Below are positions 25,900 through 36,375 of a stretch of 63,840 nucleotides of DNA, in pieces. The notes under the pieces were generated by a model. The model was not told the DNA's origin. It searched no databases and saw only the letters and a program-made list of their open reading frames with translations. The first letter of the stretch is position 1, and every line of letters begins with the position of its first letter. A program made the position numbers and the translations under genes. Source of the DNA: an uncultured Granulosicoccaceae bacterium (GTDB lineage Bacteria; Pseudomonadota; Gammaproteobacteria; Granulosicoccales; Granulosicoccaceae); the NCBI GenBank assembly GCA_937922945.1, contig CAKZUP010000045.1:1-63840 (forward strand). The letters run 5' to 3'.

Positions 25900-26511
25900 T
25901 TAAGGATAGCTGACAACGATAGCTTCTCGCTGTAACAATCGCATGATGTTATCGCGGCTCTTCTCGGCCTGCTGCAAGCTGATCATGGGCCCAACGCGCA
26001 CACGAAACAGTGGTTTGGTTGCATCGTTGGGCGTCACAAACGACGGAAAGCCAGCTCGGCGCAGCCTATCCCGGACCGCAAGCGCATTCGCTTCCTCCTG
26101 AAAACTACCCGCCTGCACCACCCAGGCTTGTATGGCGTCTGTTCTGACGTTTTGCTCAGCGGTGGCAGGCTGAGGCACTGCGCGCCGCTGGGGCTGTGAT
26201 TCAAGCTGCTCTCTTGTCTGGCGCGGTTCAACCGGGCGTCGGGCATCGTCCGGGACCATGCTCTGGCTGCTCGCAGATTCCAGCTCCGGCTGAGTAGCGC
26301 GGGCAGCGGGCTCCGGATTGCCGTCTGCGTCGAGAATGCGAGGCGGCTCTGCACGCAGACTCTCAACTCGACGATATTGGCTCTCACTGCCGGAACCATC
26401 TAGCACCAAAGGCAGAAATATGACGAGCAAGGCAATCAGAACCGCGGCGCCCCATAAACGCTGCCGAAGCCGGATCGACTTCTCTTCGTCGAGTGTTGCT
26501 ATTTTGCTCAC
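25900..26511 (-). CDS. SPOR-domain membrane protein (DedD-like)
   Basis: From the GTG at 26511, which overlaps the folC stop as GTGA, the product has 203 residues. A cytoplasmic start (KIATLDEEKSIRLRQRLWG) precedes one helix at about 22-38 (AAVLIALLVIFLPLVL). A Pro/Gln/Arg-rich periplasmic linker and a C-terminal SPOR domain follow (WVVQAGSFQEEANALAVRDRLRRAGFPSFV and FRVRVGPM). SPOR domains bind denuded septal peptidoglycan, and DedD with this layout acts in cell division. The position between folC and cvpA is as in Escherichia coli and Pseudomonas. Confidence 0.92.
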   Translation of the reverse strand: MSKIATLDEEKSIRLRQRLWGAAVLIALLVIFLPLVLDGSGSESQYRRVESLRAEPPRILDADGNPEPAARATQPELESASSQSMVPDDARRPVEPRQTREQLESQPQRRAVPQPATAEQNVRTDAIQAWVVQAGSFQEEANALAVRDRLRRAGFPSFVTPNDATKPLFRVRVGPMISLQQAEKSRDNIMRLLQREAIVVSYP

Positions 26512-27761
26512 GCTTTTTCTTCCGCAACCGGGTTCTTTCCGACAGCCAAATCGCTTCGCAACTGCGCAACTGTAAAAAACGAGCCAGCAACCAGCACAAC
26601 GCTTGGCTTGCTCGAGCTTGAATTTCGTGCAGCCAGCCACGCTTGCTCGATAGAATCGTGACCGCTGACGGGCTTGGTTTGCGCCTGTGACACCAGCTGC
26701 ACTAACTCATTTACCGGAACTGCACGTGGCACATCCAGACTTGCCACAAACCAGCTGGTTACAGCAGGGGATAGTACTTCAGCAATAGCGCCGATGTCTT
26801 TATCTTTTAATGCAGAGAATACAGCGAAAACATCGTAGTCGGCGTATTCATCGATCAGTAGATCGCGCAGCACTGATGCCGCCGCCGGGTTATGCGCAAC
26901 GTCGAACACCGTGGCCTGTGAATTAATAACGCATTGTTCGAACCGCCCCGGTAACCGTACCGTCTCTAATGCGCGCTGTACGCAAGACGCATCGACCGGC
27001 AAAATCTTTTGTAAACGTTCCACCGCCATTAACGCGCACGCTGCATTGCGTTGCTGATGCACACCAGCCAATGCTGAGCGAGGAAGCGTTGCTTTACTGT
27101 CAACGTGTATAAGCTGCATGTTGTCAGCCTTAGCCAATTCAAACAGGTTGGCGGGCGGATTCACCTCACCCACAATTAAAGGTTTATCGGGTCGGCCTAT
27201 AGCGACTTTCTCTGCCGCTATGGCTTCGAGTGTATCGCCCAGGTACGCCTGATGATCGAGCGCAATGCTGGTTAATATAGCGCAATCGCAGTCCCACAGA
27301 TTGGTCGCATCCAGTCGGCCACCCAATCCCACTTCCATAATAACCACATCGCAATCCAGATGCCTGAAGGCAACCATGGCAGCCAGTGTGGTGTATTCAA
27401 AATACGTTATGGTATCCGGGCCGCGGCTGAGCTCAACCTCGTGCAAAGCGTTGACAATCGTTTGATCGGACAGCATTTCGCCGTCGACACACATGCGTTC
27501 GTTGAATAGTTCAATGTGCGGGCTGGTGTATGCGCCAACGCGGTAGCCTGCCTGACAGTAAATTTCACTTAACAGCGCAACGGTTGAACCTTTGCCATTG
27601 GTACCGCCCACCAGTATCAGTGGCATGGCGCTGGGCCGCAAGCCCATTCGGTCGGCAACTCGGCCTACCCTGTCCAGCCCCATTTCTATTTCAGTTGGAT
27701 GCAGACATTCCAACCAACTTAACCATTGATCAAGGCTATCGCTAAGCGATGGAACACTCAT
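26508..27761 (-). CDS. folC: Dihydrofolate/folylpolyglutamate synthase
   Basis: FolC adds glutamate to dihydropteroate and to folates in the cytosol. The 417-residue Mur-ligase-type protein has the ATP loop VGGTNGKGSTVALLSEI near residues 51-67, the cis-peptide region YTSPHIELFNERM and EVGLGGRLDATN, and the C-terminal ligase motif VFDVAHNPAAASVL. It lies in the accD-folC-SPOR-cvpA-purF order and overlaps the SPOR gene by four bases. Confidence 0.96.
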   Translation of the reverse strand: MSVPSLSDSLDQWLSWLECLHPTEIEMGLDRVGRVADRMGLRPSAMPLILVGGTNGKGSTVALLSEIYCQAGYRVGAYTSPHIELFNERMCVDGEMLSDQTIVNALHEVELSRGPDTITYFEYTTLAAMVAFRHLDCDVVIMEVGLGGRLDATNLWDCDCAILTSIALDHQAYLGDTLEAIAAEKVAIGRPDKPLIVGEVNPPANLFELAKADNMQLIHVDSKATLPRSALAGVHQQRNAACALMAVERLQKILPVDASCVQRALETVRLPGRFEQCVINSQATVFDVAHNPAAASVLRDLLIDEYADYDVFAVFSALKDKDIGAIAEVLSPAVTSWFVASLDVPRAVPVNELVQLVSQAQTKPVSGHDSIEQAWLAARNSSSSKPSVVLVAGSFFTVAQLRSDLAVGKNPVAEEKA

Positions 27762-27801
27762 GCTTGAGTCCTACAGTGGGGCGTTGCGCAGGCGTCAGGA
27801 G

Positions 27802-28758
27802 TTAAGATGCGGCCGTTTCAATCTCAGCCGCAGTTTGCACATAGGCTGGTTCTGGCTGATCACACAGTTTGGCAAGTAAGCTCGCCAGTTTGTCTCGCAT
27901 ATCACGCCGATCAACGATCATGTCGATAGCGCCATGCTCCAGTAGAAATTCGCTTTTCTGAAAACCATCGGGTAAGTTTTCGCGCACCGTTTGCTCGATA
28001 ACCACACGCCCGGCGAAACCGATTTCCGCACCTGGTTCGGCAATGATAACATCTCCAAGCATTGCAAGACTTGCAGAAACCCCACCCATTGTCGGGTCGG
28101 TTAGTACAGAAATATAAGGTATTTTTCTGGTTGACAGTTTAGCTAACATGGCACTGGTTTTACCCATTTGAAATAACGAGAACAGCGCTTCCTGCATGCG
28201 AGCACCGCCACTGGCACTGAAACACACGAGTGGTATATCTTCTTCAAGACAACGATCGCAGGCGCGGGCAAAACGCTCACCCACTACCGACCCCATAGAG
28301 CCACCCATAAAATTAAAATCGAACGCAGCAACCACAACGGGGCTGCCATGAATACTGCCGCGCATAACCAGCAGTGCGTCTTTCTCGCCAGTGTCTTTGG
28401 TTTTCTGCGTTAAGCGATCCCGATAGCGTTTGCTATCTTTAAATTTCAGAATATCGATTGGTTCTATTTCACTGCCGATTTCGATTCGGCCATCTGCGTC
28501 GAGCAAGCGATCGATTCTGGTGCGCGCGTTGATTCGCATGTGGTGTTTACACTTGATGCAGACATCTTGCGCTCGTTCAACTTCAGCTCGGTAAAGTACG
28601 TTCGCACAGTTGCTGCACTTGACCCACAAGCCCTCAGGCACGTTGCCCTTCTCGTCAGTATTACGCGCACCTATACGGGCGGGAATGAGTTTTTCAAACC
28701 AGCTCATTCGTCCGCTACCGATACTGGATTTTTTAGCTTTTTTCTCTTCGTCGCTCAC
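27802..28758 (-). CDS. accD: Acetyl-CoA carboxylase carboxyltransferase subunit beta
   Basis: AccD with AccA moves carboxyl from biotin to acetyl-CoA, giving malonyl-CoA for fatty acid synthesis. The 318-residue protein has the four-cysteine zinc finger near residues 47-70 (CSNCANVLY to CIKCKHHMR) and the crotonase-type core [31 protein letters not shown] and [17 protein letters not shown]. Translation starts at GTG 28758. It lies between trpF and folC as in many Gammaproteobacteria. Confidence 0.97.
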   Translation of the reverse strand: MSDEEKKAKKSSIGSGRMSWFEKLIPARIGARNTDEKGNVPEGLWVKCSNCANVLYRAEVERAQDVCIKCKHHMRINARTRIDRLLDADGRIEIGSEIEPIDILKFKDSKRYRDRLTQKTKDTGEKDALLVMRGSIHGSPVVVAAFDFNFMGGSMGSVVGERFARACDRCLEEDIPLVCFSASGGARMQEALFSLFQMGKTSAMLAKLSTRKIPYISVLTDPTMGGVSASLAMLGDVIIAEPGAEIGFAGRVVIEQTVRENLPDGFQKSEFLLEHGAIDMIVDRRDMRDKLASLLAKLCDQPEPAYVQTAAEIETAAS

Positions 28759-28844
28759 GGATCATCGATCTCTTATCGTTGTTCAAGTTAAAGAATCGAG
28801 CGGCAAGCCCATTCTTGTTTTTTGACGCACTAAGGCTGCCATGC

Positions 28845-29489
28845 TCAGGTTGCCATGATACCAGCGACACCGCGAACCGCGCCGATGAATTGTCTGAGTG
28901 CCTGATGGTCTTTAATGCCCTTCGAAGATTCCACGCCCGAACTCACATCGACGGCATACGGATGAACCTGCGCGATGGCGGCCTCCACGTTCTGTGGGTT
29001 CAATCCACCAGCCAATATCACTGGTTTTCCAACATTACCGCCCAGTTTCTGCCAATCGAATGCATGCCCGGTTCCGCCTAATTGGCCCGGCTCATTGGAG
29101 TCGAAAAGAAACGCCAAGGCATTTTTGTAGGCATCCAGCTCGCTTTCAGGCGGCATGCCACCTCCGAGCCCAATGGCTTTTATGTAAGGCAGGCCATAAC
29201 GCTCGCACTCAGCCGGAGTTTCGCGGCCATGAAATTGGGGCACCATTTCAGGAAACACCTTTAAGGCCTGCTCAATTTCGGCCACCGATGCATCCAAAAA
29301 CAGGCCTATTCGACTGATAAACGGGGCGATTTGGTCGCTGATTAACTTGGCTGACTCTGGCTCGATAAAGCGTTTGCTGGCTTTGCAAAACACAAACCCC
29401 AATGCATCGGCACCAAGTTGCTCACTGAGCAGGGCATCCTCGGTGCGAGTGATACCACAGATTTTTATGCGGGTTTGCAGTGCGTCCAT
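28845..29489 (-). CDS. trpF: Phosphoribosylanthranilate isomerase
   Basis: TrpF turns phosphoribosylanthranilate into the carboxyphenylamino-deoxyribulose phosphate in tryptophan synthesis. The 214-residue TIM barrel has the catalytic Cys in IKICGITRTEDA, LFLDASVAEIEQAL, VPQFHGRETPAECE and the phosphate-binding end ILAGGLNPQNVEAAI plus AVDVSSGVESSKGIKD. It is complete and in the usual place between truA and accD. The other trp genes are not near. Confidence 0.96.
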   Translation of the reverse strand: MDALQTRIKICGITRTEDALLSEQLGADALGFVFCKASKRFIEPESAKLISDQIAPFISRIGLFLDASVAEIEQALKVFPEMVPQFHGRETPAECERYGLPYIKAIGLGGGMPPESELDAYKNALAFLFDSNEPGQLGGTGHAFDWQKLGGNVGKPVILAGGLNPQNVEAAIAQVHPYAVDVSSGVESSKGIKDHQALRQFIGAVRGVAGIMAT

Positions 29490-29549
29490 AGTTTTCGACG
29501 ATACCAGAAATCACGACAGGCGTTTCTGTAAGAATCATCGGTTAAGGCG

Positions 29550-30338
29550 CTATTCCCACGGATTTGTTACAGTTTGGGCTCGGAAATCGGGGATTTCATA
29601 TTCCGCCGGATAGGTAGGTTGTATAAAGCACAGGCCCTGAGCGGGCGCTGTCATGCCAGCTTGCGTTCGATCGCCGGCAGCTAATACAGCCTGAAGCCAG
29701 TCTGCCGAGGCCTCACCCTTACCAATACGAATAAGACAACCGGCCAGAATTCGAACCATGTTGTGCAAAAAGCCATTCGCTCTCACATCGATCGTGATCA
29801 GCTGGCCGCTACGCTTTACATCGAGTTGCTGTAAATCCCTTACCGCATGCTTGGCCTGACAATAAGCAGATCGAAACGCCGAGAAATCATGTACGCCCAG
29901 CAATCGCTGAGCCGCCGCGTGCATGGCATCGGCATCAAGCGGTTGATTGACCCAACTGAGTTTGCCTGCATGCAATCCCGAGCGTGTGCCCCGATTGAGT
30001 ATCCGGTATTGATAACTTCTGTTCAGCGCTTTAAAGCGTGCATGAAAATCATCCTGCACCTCGCCTGCCCAATGAATTGCAACCGAGGAACTGAGGTGTG
30101 TATTCGCACCAAATGTCCAGGCACGAAGTGGACGAACCGCCTGAGTTTCAAAGTGCACCACCTGCGCAACCGCGTGCACGCCGGTATCGGTTCTACCTGA
30201 GCAGCTAACGCTAATGGGTTCATCGGCAATACGGCTTAGCGCCTGCTCAACTTCCGCTTGCACTGAGTGACAGTGAGGCTGTATTTGCCATCCACAAAAT
30301 GGTGCACCGTCATACTCGACCGCCAGTGCAATTTTCAT
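29550..30338 (-). CDS. truA: tRNA pseudouridine(38-40) synthase
   Basis: TruA converts uridines 38-40 of tRNA anticodon arms to pseudouridine. The 262-residue protein has the start ALAVEYDGAPFCGWQIQP, the catalytic Asp in CSGRTDTGVHAVAQVVHF and the C-terminal FLHNMVRILAGCLIRIGKG. It precedes trpF on the same strand with 60 bases between them. The strong terminator at 30388-30421 separates it from fimV. Confidence 0.97.
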   Translation of the reverse strand: MKIALAVEYDGAPFCGWQIQPHCHSVQAEVEQALSRIADEPISVSCSGRTDTGVHAVAQVVHFETQAVRPLRAWTFGANTHLSSSVAIHWAGEVQDDFHARFKALNRSYQYRILNRGTRSGLHAGKLSWVNQPLDADAMHAAAQRLLGVHDFSAFRSAYCQAKHAVRDLQQLDVKRSGQLITIDVRANGFLHNMVRILAGCLIRIGKGEASADWLQAVLAAGDRTQAGMTAPAQGLCFIQPTYPAEYEIPDFRAQTVTNPWE

Positions 30339-30387
30339 TTATCGACACTCAATACCAGCTTGCTCATACATTATCATCAAACACAAA

Positions 30388-30421
30388 AAAAGCGCTGGCG
30401 ACTTTCGTCACCAGCGCTTTT
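30388..30421. terminator. Strong bidirectional terminator between fimV and truA
   Basis: AAAAGCGCTGG (30388-30398) pairs perfectly with CCAGCGCTTTT (30411-30421). An inner GAC/GTC pairing leaves a four-base loop. The A-run before and T-run after make it a good intrinsic terminator in both directions. It should end the fimV transcript (minus strand) before truA. Confidence 0.88.
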
Positions 30422-30460
30422 CGTTTAGTCGCGCGGGTTTATACCACCAACAAATGTCGC

Positions 30461-33400
30461 TTAAGATATCTTACGTAGCAGTGTTTCCGCTTCAGACACC
30501 TGTGCAGGAGTACCACTCTTAACGATTTCTCCTAACGCACTGCTTGCAGAATCTTTATCACCCATATCGATGTAGGCTTTTGCTAAATCCATCATGGTAT
30601 CCATTTCATCTGAACTCTCAATATTCGCAACGTTGTCGCTACTGAGGTCGCTGTCGCTGGTTAAGTCAGGTATTTCCAGATCATCAAGGGCTTCCGATGA
30701 AGTTTGGTCGAGTAAATCAGCACCGTCGAGCTCAATATCGCCAGAGAGCTGATCAAGATCAAGCGTCAAGTCTTCTGCAACGGAACTTTGAACGCCATCG
30801 TTAGCCGCATTCGCTGCACTATCCAGATCATCAAGGCTCAGAGCGTCATCGAACATGTCTTTTGCACCGTCTTTGGCCGAAGCCGCCTTCGATGCCAGTC
30901 CACCAGCAGCGGCAGCACCACCGGCTGCTACTGCACCAATACCACCAGAAAGTTTAGAACCCAGACCACCCAGCTTGTCTTTGCCGGCATCGGTCAAATC
31001 ACCCACTGAATCGCCAAGTGATTCGGTCGCATCAAAACCGGGAAAATCGAGCGAAGTGTCATCCACTAATGTGTCAGCGCTCAGCGAATCTGCATCGACA
31101 GACAATTCCTCACTGGCAATTTCATCGGCAATTTGTGAAAAGTCGCCCGTTGCTTCAAGGTCGGTTTCATCAAACGCAAATGCAGGGTCGAGACTTTGAT
31201 CCATAAGATCAGATTCTGATGCATCAACTGGAGCGTCGGATGCATCGCCAAAGTCACGACTGACACTACCGATGGTAGATTCATCTGTTTCAAAGTCAGA
31301 CGAATCGAGTGTGGCTGCACCCATTGCACCCTTGCCCACGTTTTCAACCGCAGTTGCAGAACTTGCAAACAATATGTTGTTGGGTTGTAAGTCGTACCCC
31401 ATTTCACATACAGCATCCCATGATGGTGCGTTATCACCACCAAAGCGTTCGTGATAATTTTCCGCACCGTCGCCGAAGGCATCTGCGTTGCCCTGAGCAT
31501 GTTGCGTTTGAAGTAATTTAAACGCGTACTCTGAATTATCCGGATCGCGTTCTATGGCCTTTGCGAGTAATTCTTCTGCCTGACCATGTAAACCGTAAGC
31601 CAGGTAGACATCTACCTCAGAGATGGTGTCGTCGGGGTCGATGTTATCTGCTGATGGCGATTGAGTTTGATCCATCGCATCCATGTGAGCACCAAGTGCA
31701 TCGTGCTCTTGTGAGTCTTCCGCGGCATTGGCATTCATGGTTGCAGCAGCTGCACCACCCACCGCAGCTGCACCAGCAGCACCTGCCGCCACAGCTGAAC
31801 CTATACCCGAAGACTCCGTTTCTACAGATGCGTTGTCCGCATGAATCTGTACGCCTTCATCTTCGTCATCGAAGAAATCAACATCATCGTCATAGTCGAG
31901 TCTGTCTTCGTTCTTGCCGCGACGCTTGCCCAGTAGCAGCAGACCAGCGAACAGCGCACTTAACGCACCTATGCCGATCACAATCCACTTACCGTACTTT
32001 TGCAGTAAATCCATATACCAGGGTACAGGCTCCGACACGACCGGCTCGGTAACGGCTTCCTGTACGACCGTATCGTCAACAAGCTCAACCTGTTCCAGTT
32101 CCTGACCGGCTGCAGTGAGCGCATTCTCACCAGTTGACATCACCGCATCGGCGGCATTACCTGCTGCATCGGCAGCATTGCCCGCTGCATCAGTGGCTGC
32201 CTCTCCAGCATTGTTTACCGCATTTTGAGCGTTGGCCAATAGGTCGCTGTTTTCAGTACCTGTGGCATCGCTGTCCAGCGCTGCCTGATCGGCTGACGCC
32301 TGTTTAAGCTGCTCTTGCAACTGAGCCACTTCCTGTTGACGAATAGCAACCAGCGACTCCATATTCTCTGTTGTACTTTGCAGCTCCGAAGACTGTTCAG
32401 TTAAGTCAGTGCTTTCAAGTCGGGTTGCTGCCAACTCTTCTTTTGCCAGTTGCAGCTTTTTATTAATCTCACCTAATTGAGCTTGCTGATTGCCTTCGCT
32501 ATTGTCAGCTGTTGCGCTGGCTGCCGTGGTTGTTGACTCGCTTTCGGCGACGATATTCAACTCTTGTCTGTTGAGCGCTTCATTTTTAGCCGCGTCAAGA
32601 ATGCGTTGAGCTGCATCACTGAGTTCCGCTTGCTCCCCTGTTTCAGGCGCTGGTGCGGGCGCTTGTTCAGGCGCGGCCTGTGGCGCTGCTGCCAAACGAG
32701 TTCCTGCAGAGTTTCGCAAGTTGTCACGATACTCTCTCCACAACTGATTCTGCTCGCCAAGCTGGGCAATAGCCTGTGCTTGTGAGAGTTGTGTGAGTTC
32801 ATTGCTATCGGGAATACGTAAAATGGCGCCGGCTTTTACCAGATTAACGTTACCGTTTATGAACGCACTCTGGTTAGCACTCAGCAAAGCCATCATCATT
32901 TGTTGAGGACTAACGCCTTCAACGGCATTAGCCGCAGCAATACTCGAGAGGGTATCACCGCGCTGTACGGTTACTTCGCCGCCGCCACTGCCAACGGCAA
33001 CATCAGATTCCAGCGAATCTAGCGAGACAATTTCGGACGAACCAACAAGCTCTCCATCCACGACAAACGTATCGGGTACTTCGTTGTTCGATCCAACGAT
33101 TTCTACGTCGAAATTATAATCGGAGGCAGCTACCTGATCGGCCTGGAACTGAGCCGCAGCATCTTCGTTAGGTACTTCCAGATCGCTAAGCACAACAACC
33201 TCGCCCTCATCGGCTGCAAGCGAATCGAGTGACACGGCGTTATCGTCGATGAGTTCAACCTGACCCAACCCGGACCCAATGGCCGAAGGTGCAGCAGAAA
33301 GATCATCGAGCGACACGACATCGCCATCATCAGTTGGCAGAACCGCGTTGTCCGCAATTTCTACCGCTGAACCAACAATTTCAACATCAAACCCGGCTTC

Positions 33401-33910
33401 TGAGTCTGTGCCAATATCGGTACCACGCTCGATGGGCGTGGGTGTAATGAGTGATGTATCGTTGCGTTGCAGGATAGCCGGTTGCTCACTGGCAGCGGTG
33501 CTACTGGCGCTAGGCGTCATGAACACAGGCGGGTCAAGCAGCACGGTGTATTCACGAACCATACGGCCTGACGGCCAATCAACTTCCAATAGAAAATTAA
33601 GAAAGGGTTCGACAACCGGCCGGCCACTTGATATGCGGATAACAGGCGTGCCTGAACTTTGGTCTACGCTGAAGCGCAAATCGGTTAGTGCCGACGTTCG
33701 CTCGATGCCAGCACGCTGAAACGCTTCTTGTGACGCTAATTTGACGATCATGCCTTCCGCTTCGCCCGGTTGAACCGAGGTCAGGCGGATTTCCGCATTC
33801 ATTGGCTGGTTGAGCGCAGAGCGCATCTCGATGTCACCAAGGCCAAGAGCCCTGACGCCACCTGAAGCCAACACCAAACTGACAGCCGCTGCCGTTGCAA
33901 GTTTTCGCAC
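30461..33910 (-). CDS. fimV: FimV-like peptidoglycan-binding pole protein
   Basis: FimV organises the cell pole and supports type IV pili and polar systems. The 1149-residue protein begins with a signal peptide (GTG start at 33910) and the FimV N domain LGDIEMRSALNQPMNAEIRL. A LysM domain follows near residue 315 (VTVQRGDTLSSIA to GAILRIP), then a Gln/Glu-rich coiled-coil, one helix near residues 645-665 (WIVIGIGALSALFAGLLLLG), a very acidic cytoplasmic region and a C-terminal TPR-like end (DLAKAYIDMGDKDSASSAL). Ala-rich segments are likely linkers. It lies between asd and truA as in Pseudomonas. Confidence 0.93.
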   Translation of the reverse strand: MRKLATAAAVSLVLASGGVRALGLGDIEMRSALNQPMNAEIRLTSVQPGEAEGMIVKLASQEAFQRAGIERTSALTDLRFSVDQSSGTPVIRISSGRPVVEPFLNFLLEVDWPSGRMVREYTVLLDPPVFMTPSASSTAASEQPAILQRNDTSLITPTPIERGTDIGTDSEAGFDVEIVGSAVEIADNAVLPTDDGDVVSLDDLSAAPSAIGSGLGQVELIDDNAVSLDSLAADEGEVVVLSDLEVPNEDAAAQFQADQVAASDYNFDVEIVGSNNEVPDTFVVDGELVGSSEIVSLDSLESDVAVGSGGGEVTVQRGDTLSSIAAANAVEGVSPQQMMMALLSANQSAFINGNVNLVKAGAILRIPDSNELTQLSQAQAIAQLGEQNQLWREYRDNLRNSAGTRLAAAPQAAPEQAPAPAPETGEQAELSDAAQRILDAAKNEALNRQELNIVAESESTTTAASATADNSEGNQQAQLGEINKKLQLAKEELAATRLESTDLTEQSSELQSTTENMESLVAIRQQEVAQLQEQLKQASADQAALDSDATGTENSDLLANAQNAVNNAGEAATDAAGNAADAAGNAADAVMSTGENALTAAGQELEQVELVDDTVVQEAVTEPVVSEPVPWYMDLLQKYGKWIVIGIGALSALFAGLLLLGKRRGKNEDRLDYDDDVDFFDDEDEGVQIHADNASVETESSGIGSAVAAGAAGAAAVGGAAAATMNANAAEDSQEHDALGAHMDAMDQTQSPSADNIDPDDTISEVDVYLAYGLHGQAEELLAKAIERDPDNSEYAFKLLQTQHAQGNADAFGDGAENYHERFGGDNAPSWDAVCEMGYDLQPNNILFASSATAVENVGKGAMGAATLDSSDFETDESTIGSVSRDFGDASDAPVDASESDLMDQSLDPAFAFDETDLEATGDFSQIADEIASEELSVDADSLSADTLVDDTSLDFPGFDATESLGDSVGDLTDAGKDKLGGLGSKLSGGIGAVAAGGAAAAGGLASKAASAKDGAKDMFDDALSLDDLDSAANAANDGVQSSVAEDLTLDLDQLSGDIELDGADLLDQTSSEALDDLEIPDLTSDSDLSSDNVANIESSDEMDTMMDLAKAYIDMGDKDSASSALGEIVKSGTPAQVSEAETLLRKIS

Positions 33911-34031
33911 TTTAATATGTCCCGCAATATCGCATACTTATCTCAAATCCGACCGGAAGCGGCAGAGGCACGCAGCGATGTTAACTATCTCAACTGTATT
34001 CTATAGCTGAATTTCCGAAGTATTCAGCAAT

Positions 34032-35054
34032 TTATAGGTAGTCTGCGGCAAGACATTCGGCGATTTGCACACTGTTCAGTGCAGCTCCCTTGCGAACGTT
34101 GTCGGATACAACCCAGAGGTTTAACCCGTTGTCCGTGCTGATATCCTGCCTTATCCTTCCCACGTAAACCGCATCAGTTCCGGCCGATTCGGTTACGGCG
34201 GTGGGGTATCCACCGTCTTTGTGTTCATCTATAACCACAATTCCCTGTGCTGATCCCAGCAAATGTCGGGCCTGATCAGCCGTAATTGGCTGTTTGGTCT
34301 CCAAATGCACGGCTTCAGAGTGCCCGTAGAACACGGGAATGCGGACACAAGTGGGGTTGACCCGAATGGAATCGTCTTCCATGATCTTGTGCGTCTCCCA
34401 CACCATCTTCATTTCTTCCTTGGTGTAACCGTTCTCCTGAAACGTGTCTATATGTGGCAATGCATTAAACGCAATCTGCTTCGGGTAAACCGACGGTTGC
34501 GCCGCCTGACCGTTCAATAGTCTCGCGGTTTGGCCACCGAGCTCCTCTATTGCCTCTTTACCCGTGCCGGACACCGCCTGGTACGTACACACATTTACGC
34601 GTGTAATGCCCACGGCATCGTGAATCGGCTTTAGCGCTACCAGCATTTGGATGGTAGAGCAGTTCGGGTTGGCGATGATGTTTGTCGCCTTGTACTGCGC
34701 GATTGCGTGCGCATTCACCTCGGGCACAATCAGTGGTTTGTCATCGTCGTAACGAAATTGCGATGTGTTGTCGATAACCACGCAACCCGCATCTGCAGCT
34801 ATCGGCGCATAAATCTTCGAGATTGACGCACCCGGTGAAAATAGTCCTATCTGAACCTGGCTGAAGTCGAACTTCGCCAAATCCTGAACCACCAACTGCT
34901 TGGTACCGAATTCTACTCTCTTACCAGCTGAACGCTCACTTGCCAGCGCATAAACATTGCGAACAGGGAAATTGCGTTCTGCCAATATCGACAGCATGGT
35001 TTCTCCCACCGCTCCCGTGGCACCCACTACTGCTACATCAAATTCTTTGCTCAT
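34032..35054 (-). CDS. asd: Aspartate-semialdehyde dehydrogenase
   Basis: Asd reduces aspartyl phosphate to the semialdehyde for lysine, threonine, methionine and peptidoglycan precursors. The 340-residue protein has the NADP loop VAVVGATGAVGETMLSIL at 6-23, the catalytic Cys in NPNCSTIQMLVALKP and TYQAVSGTGKEAIEEL, and a C-terminal ESAGTDAVYVGRIRQD. It is a complete gene and follows leuB by about 96 bases on the same strand. Confidence 0.96.
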   Translation of the reverse strand: MSKEFDVAVVGATGAVGETMLSILAERNFPVRNVYALASERSAGKRVEFGTKQLVVQDLAKFDFSQVQIGLFSPGASISKIYAPIAADAGCVVIDNTSQFRYDDDKPLIVPEVNAHAIAQYKATNIIANPNCSTIQMLVALKPIHDAVGITRVNVCTYQAVSGTGKEAIEELGGQTARLLNGQAAQPSVYPKQIAFNALPHIDTFQENGYTKEEMKMVWETHKIMEDDSIRVNPTCVRIPVFYGHSEAVHLETKQPITADQARHLLGSAQGIVVIDEHKDGGYPTAVTESAGTDAVYVGRIRQDISTDNGLNLWVVSDNVRKGAALNSVQIAECLAADYL

Positions 35055-35150
35055 TTTATAGCCTGCTGTGTTTTTCTGTATGGCGCGGTGGCCACAATTA
35101 TTTAACTATTGAAACAATTCAACGAATTTCGTTGCTAATTGTTACGTAAA

Positions 35151-36233
35151 TTAGAGTGCCGCCAACACAGCGTCACCCATCTGCACCGTATTAACGAGCG
35201 TTTCATTTGCAGAAGAATCTGTTCCCGCAATATCCGCACATCGGATACCTTGTTTAATGACACTCGCCACTGCTTTGTCTATCTGATCTGCGGCAGCGGG
35301 TTCATTAAGCGTGTATCGCAACATCATGGAGACCGACAGGATGGTTGCCAACGGGTTCGCCTTCCCCGTGCCGGCAATATCAGGCGCTGATCCATGCACC
35401 GGTTCATACATGCCTTTGCCATTGGCATCCAACGAGGCTGATGGCAGCATACCAATGGAGCCGGTAAGCATCGCGGCAGCATCAGAGAGTATGTCGCCGA
35501 ACAGATTGCTGGTTACGATAACGTCGAACTGCTTCGGCGCTCTGACCAGTTGCATGGCAGCGTTATCGACGTACATGTGCGAAAGCTCTACATCGGGATA
35601 GTCTTTCGCAACATCAATAACCACTTCACGCCACAGTTCGGATACTTCAAGTACGTTCGCCTTATCAACCGAACACAAACGCTTGTTGCGCTGCATGGCG
35701 ATCTCAAATCCACTGACGGCGATTCGTCTGATTTCATCTTCGCCATACACCATAGTGTTCACGCCTACCCGCCGACCGTCACGGGTTTCAATGCCGCGCG
35801 GCTCACCAAAATAAATTCCACCAGTGAGTTCGCGCAAGATCATCATGTCTAACCCTGCAACCAATTCGGGCTTGAGTGATGATGCTGCCGCCAACTCAGG
35901 GAACAACATGGCAGGCCTTAGGTTAGAAAATAAATCAAGCTCCGATCGCAACCTCAGCAAGCCTCGCTCTGGCCGTTTATCTCGAGGAGCTTTGTCGTAC
36001 TGAGGTCCGCCAATAGCACCAAGCAAAATCGCATCGGCAGCGCGACAAGCGGCCAAGGTGTCATCGGTTAAAGGTTCACCCGACTCATCGTAGCTGGCAC
36101 CGCCAAACGCATACGTCTGACTTTGTATGCCAAGTTTATGTGTGTCATTGACCTGTTCAAGCACACGTACCGCTTGCTCGACAATTTCAGTTCCGATACC
36201 GTCACCAGGAAGTACAACGATAGTTTTACTCAT
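35151..36233 (-). CDS. leuB: 3-isopropylmalate dehydrogenase
   Basis: LeuB oxidises 3-isopropylmalate to the keto acid in leucine synthesis with NAD. From ATG 36233 the 360-residue chain begins [17 protein letters not shown], the normal start, while a TTG at 36257 would add eight residues. Key parts are [17 protein letters not shown], the substrate region [14 protein letters not shown], and [25 protein letters not shown]. It is separated from leuD by a glutathione S-transferase-like gene. Confidence 0.96.
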   Translation of the reverse strand: MSKTIVVLPGDGIGTEIVEQAVRVLEQVNDTHKLGIQSQTYAFGGASYDESGEPLTDDTLAACRAADAILLGAIGGPQYDKAPRDKRPERGLLRLRSELDLFSNLRPAMLFPELAAASSLKPELVAGLDMMILRELTGGIYFGEPRGIETRDGRRVGVNTMVYGEDEIRRIAVSGFEIAMQRNKRLCSVDKANVLEVSELWREVVIDVAKDYPDVELSHMYVDNAAMQLVRAPKQFDVIVTSNLFGDILSDAAAMLTGSIGMLPSASLDANGKGMYEPVHGSAPDIAGTGKANPLATILSVSMMLRYTLNEPAAADQIDKAVASVIKQGIRCADIAGTDSSANETLVNTVQMGDAVLAAL

Positions 36234-36375
36234 AATATTAAACGCTCTTGTAAACAACGCTGAAAACGCATTCAGCGTGATAAATATAATGTTGCTATTG
36301 ATATAAAACAGCGGTTACTTAAAGGCCAATAGAAGCAGTCAATAAAAAAGCCCAATACGTTAAAGCGTGCTGTTG

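Noticed and set aside
31561..32052. Long frame opposite fimV
   Set aside because: It is a by-product of the acidic, Ala-rich fimV codons read in reverse, rich in His, Arg and Pro, with no family features.
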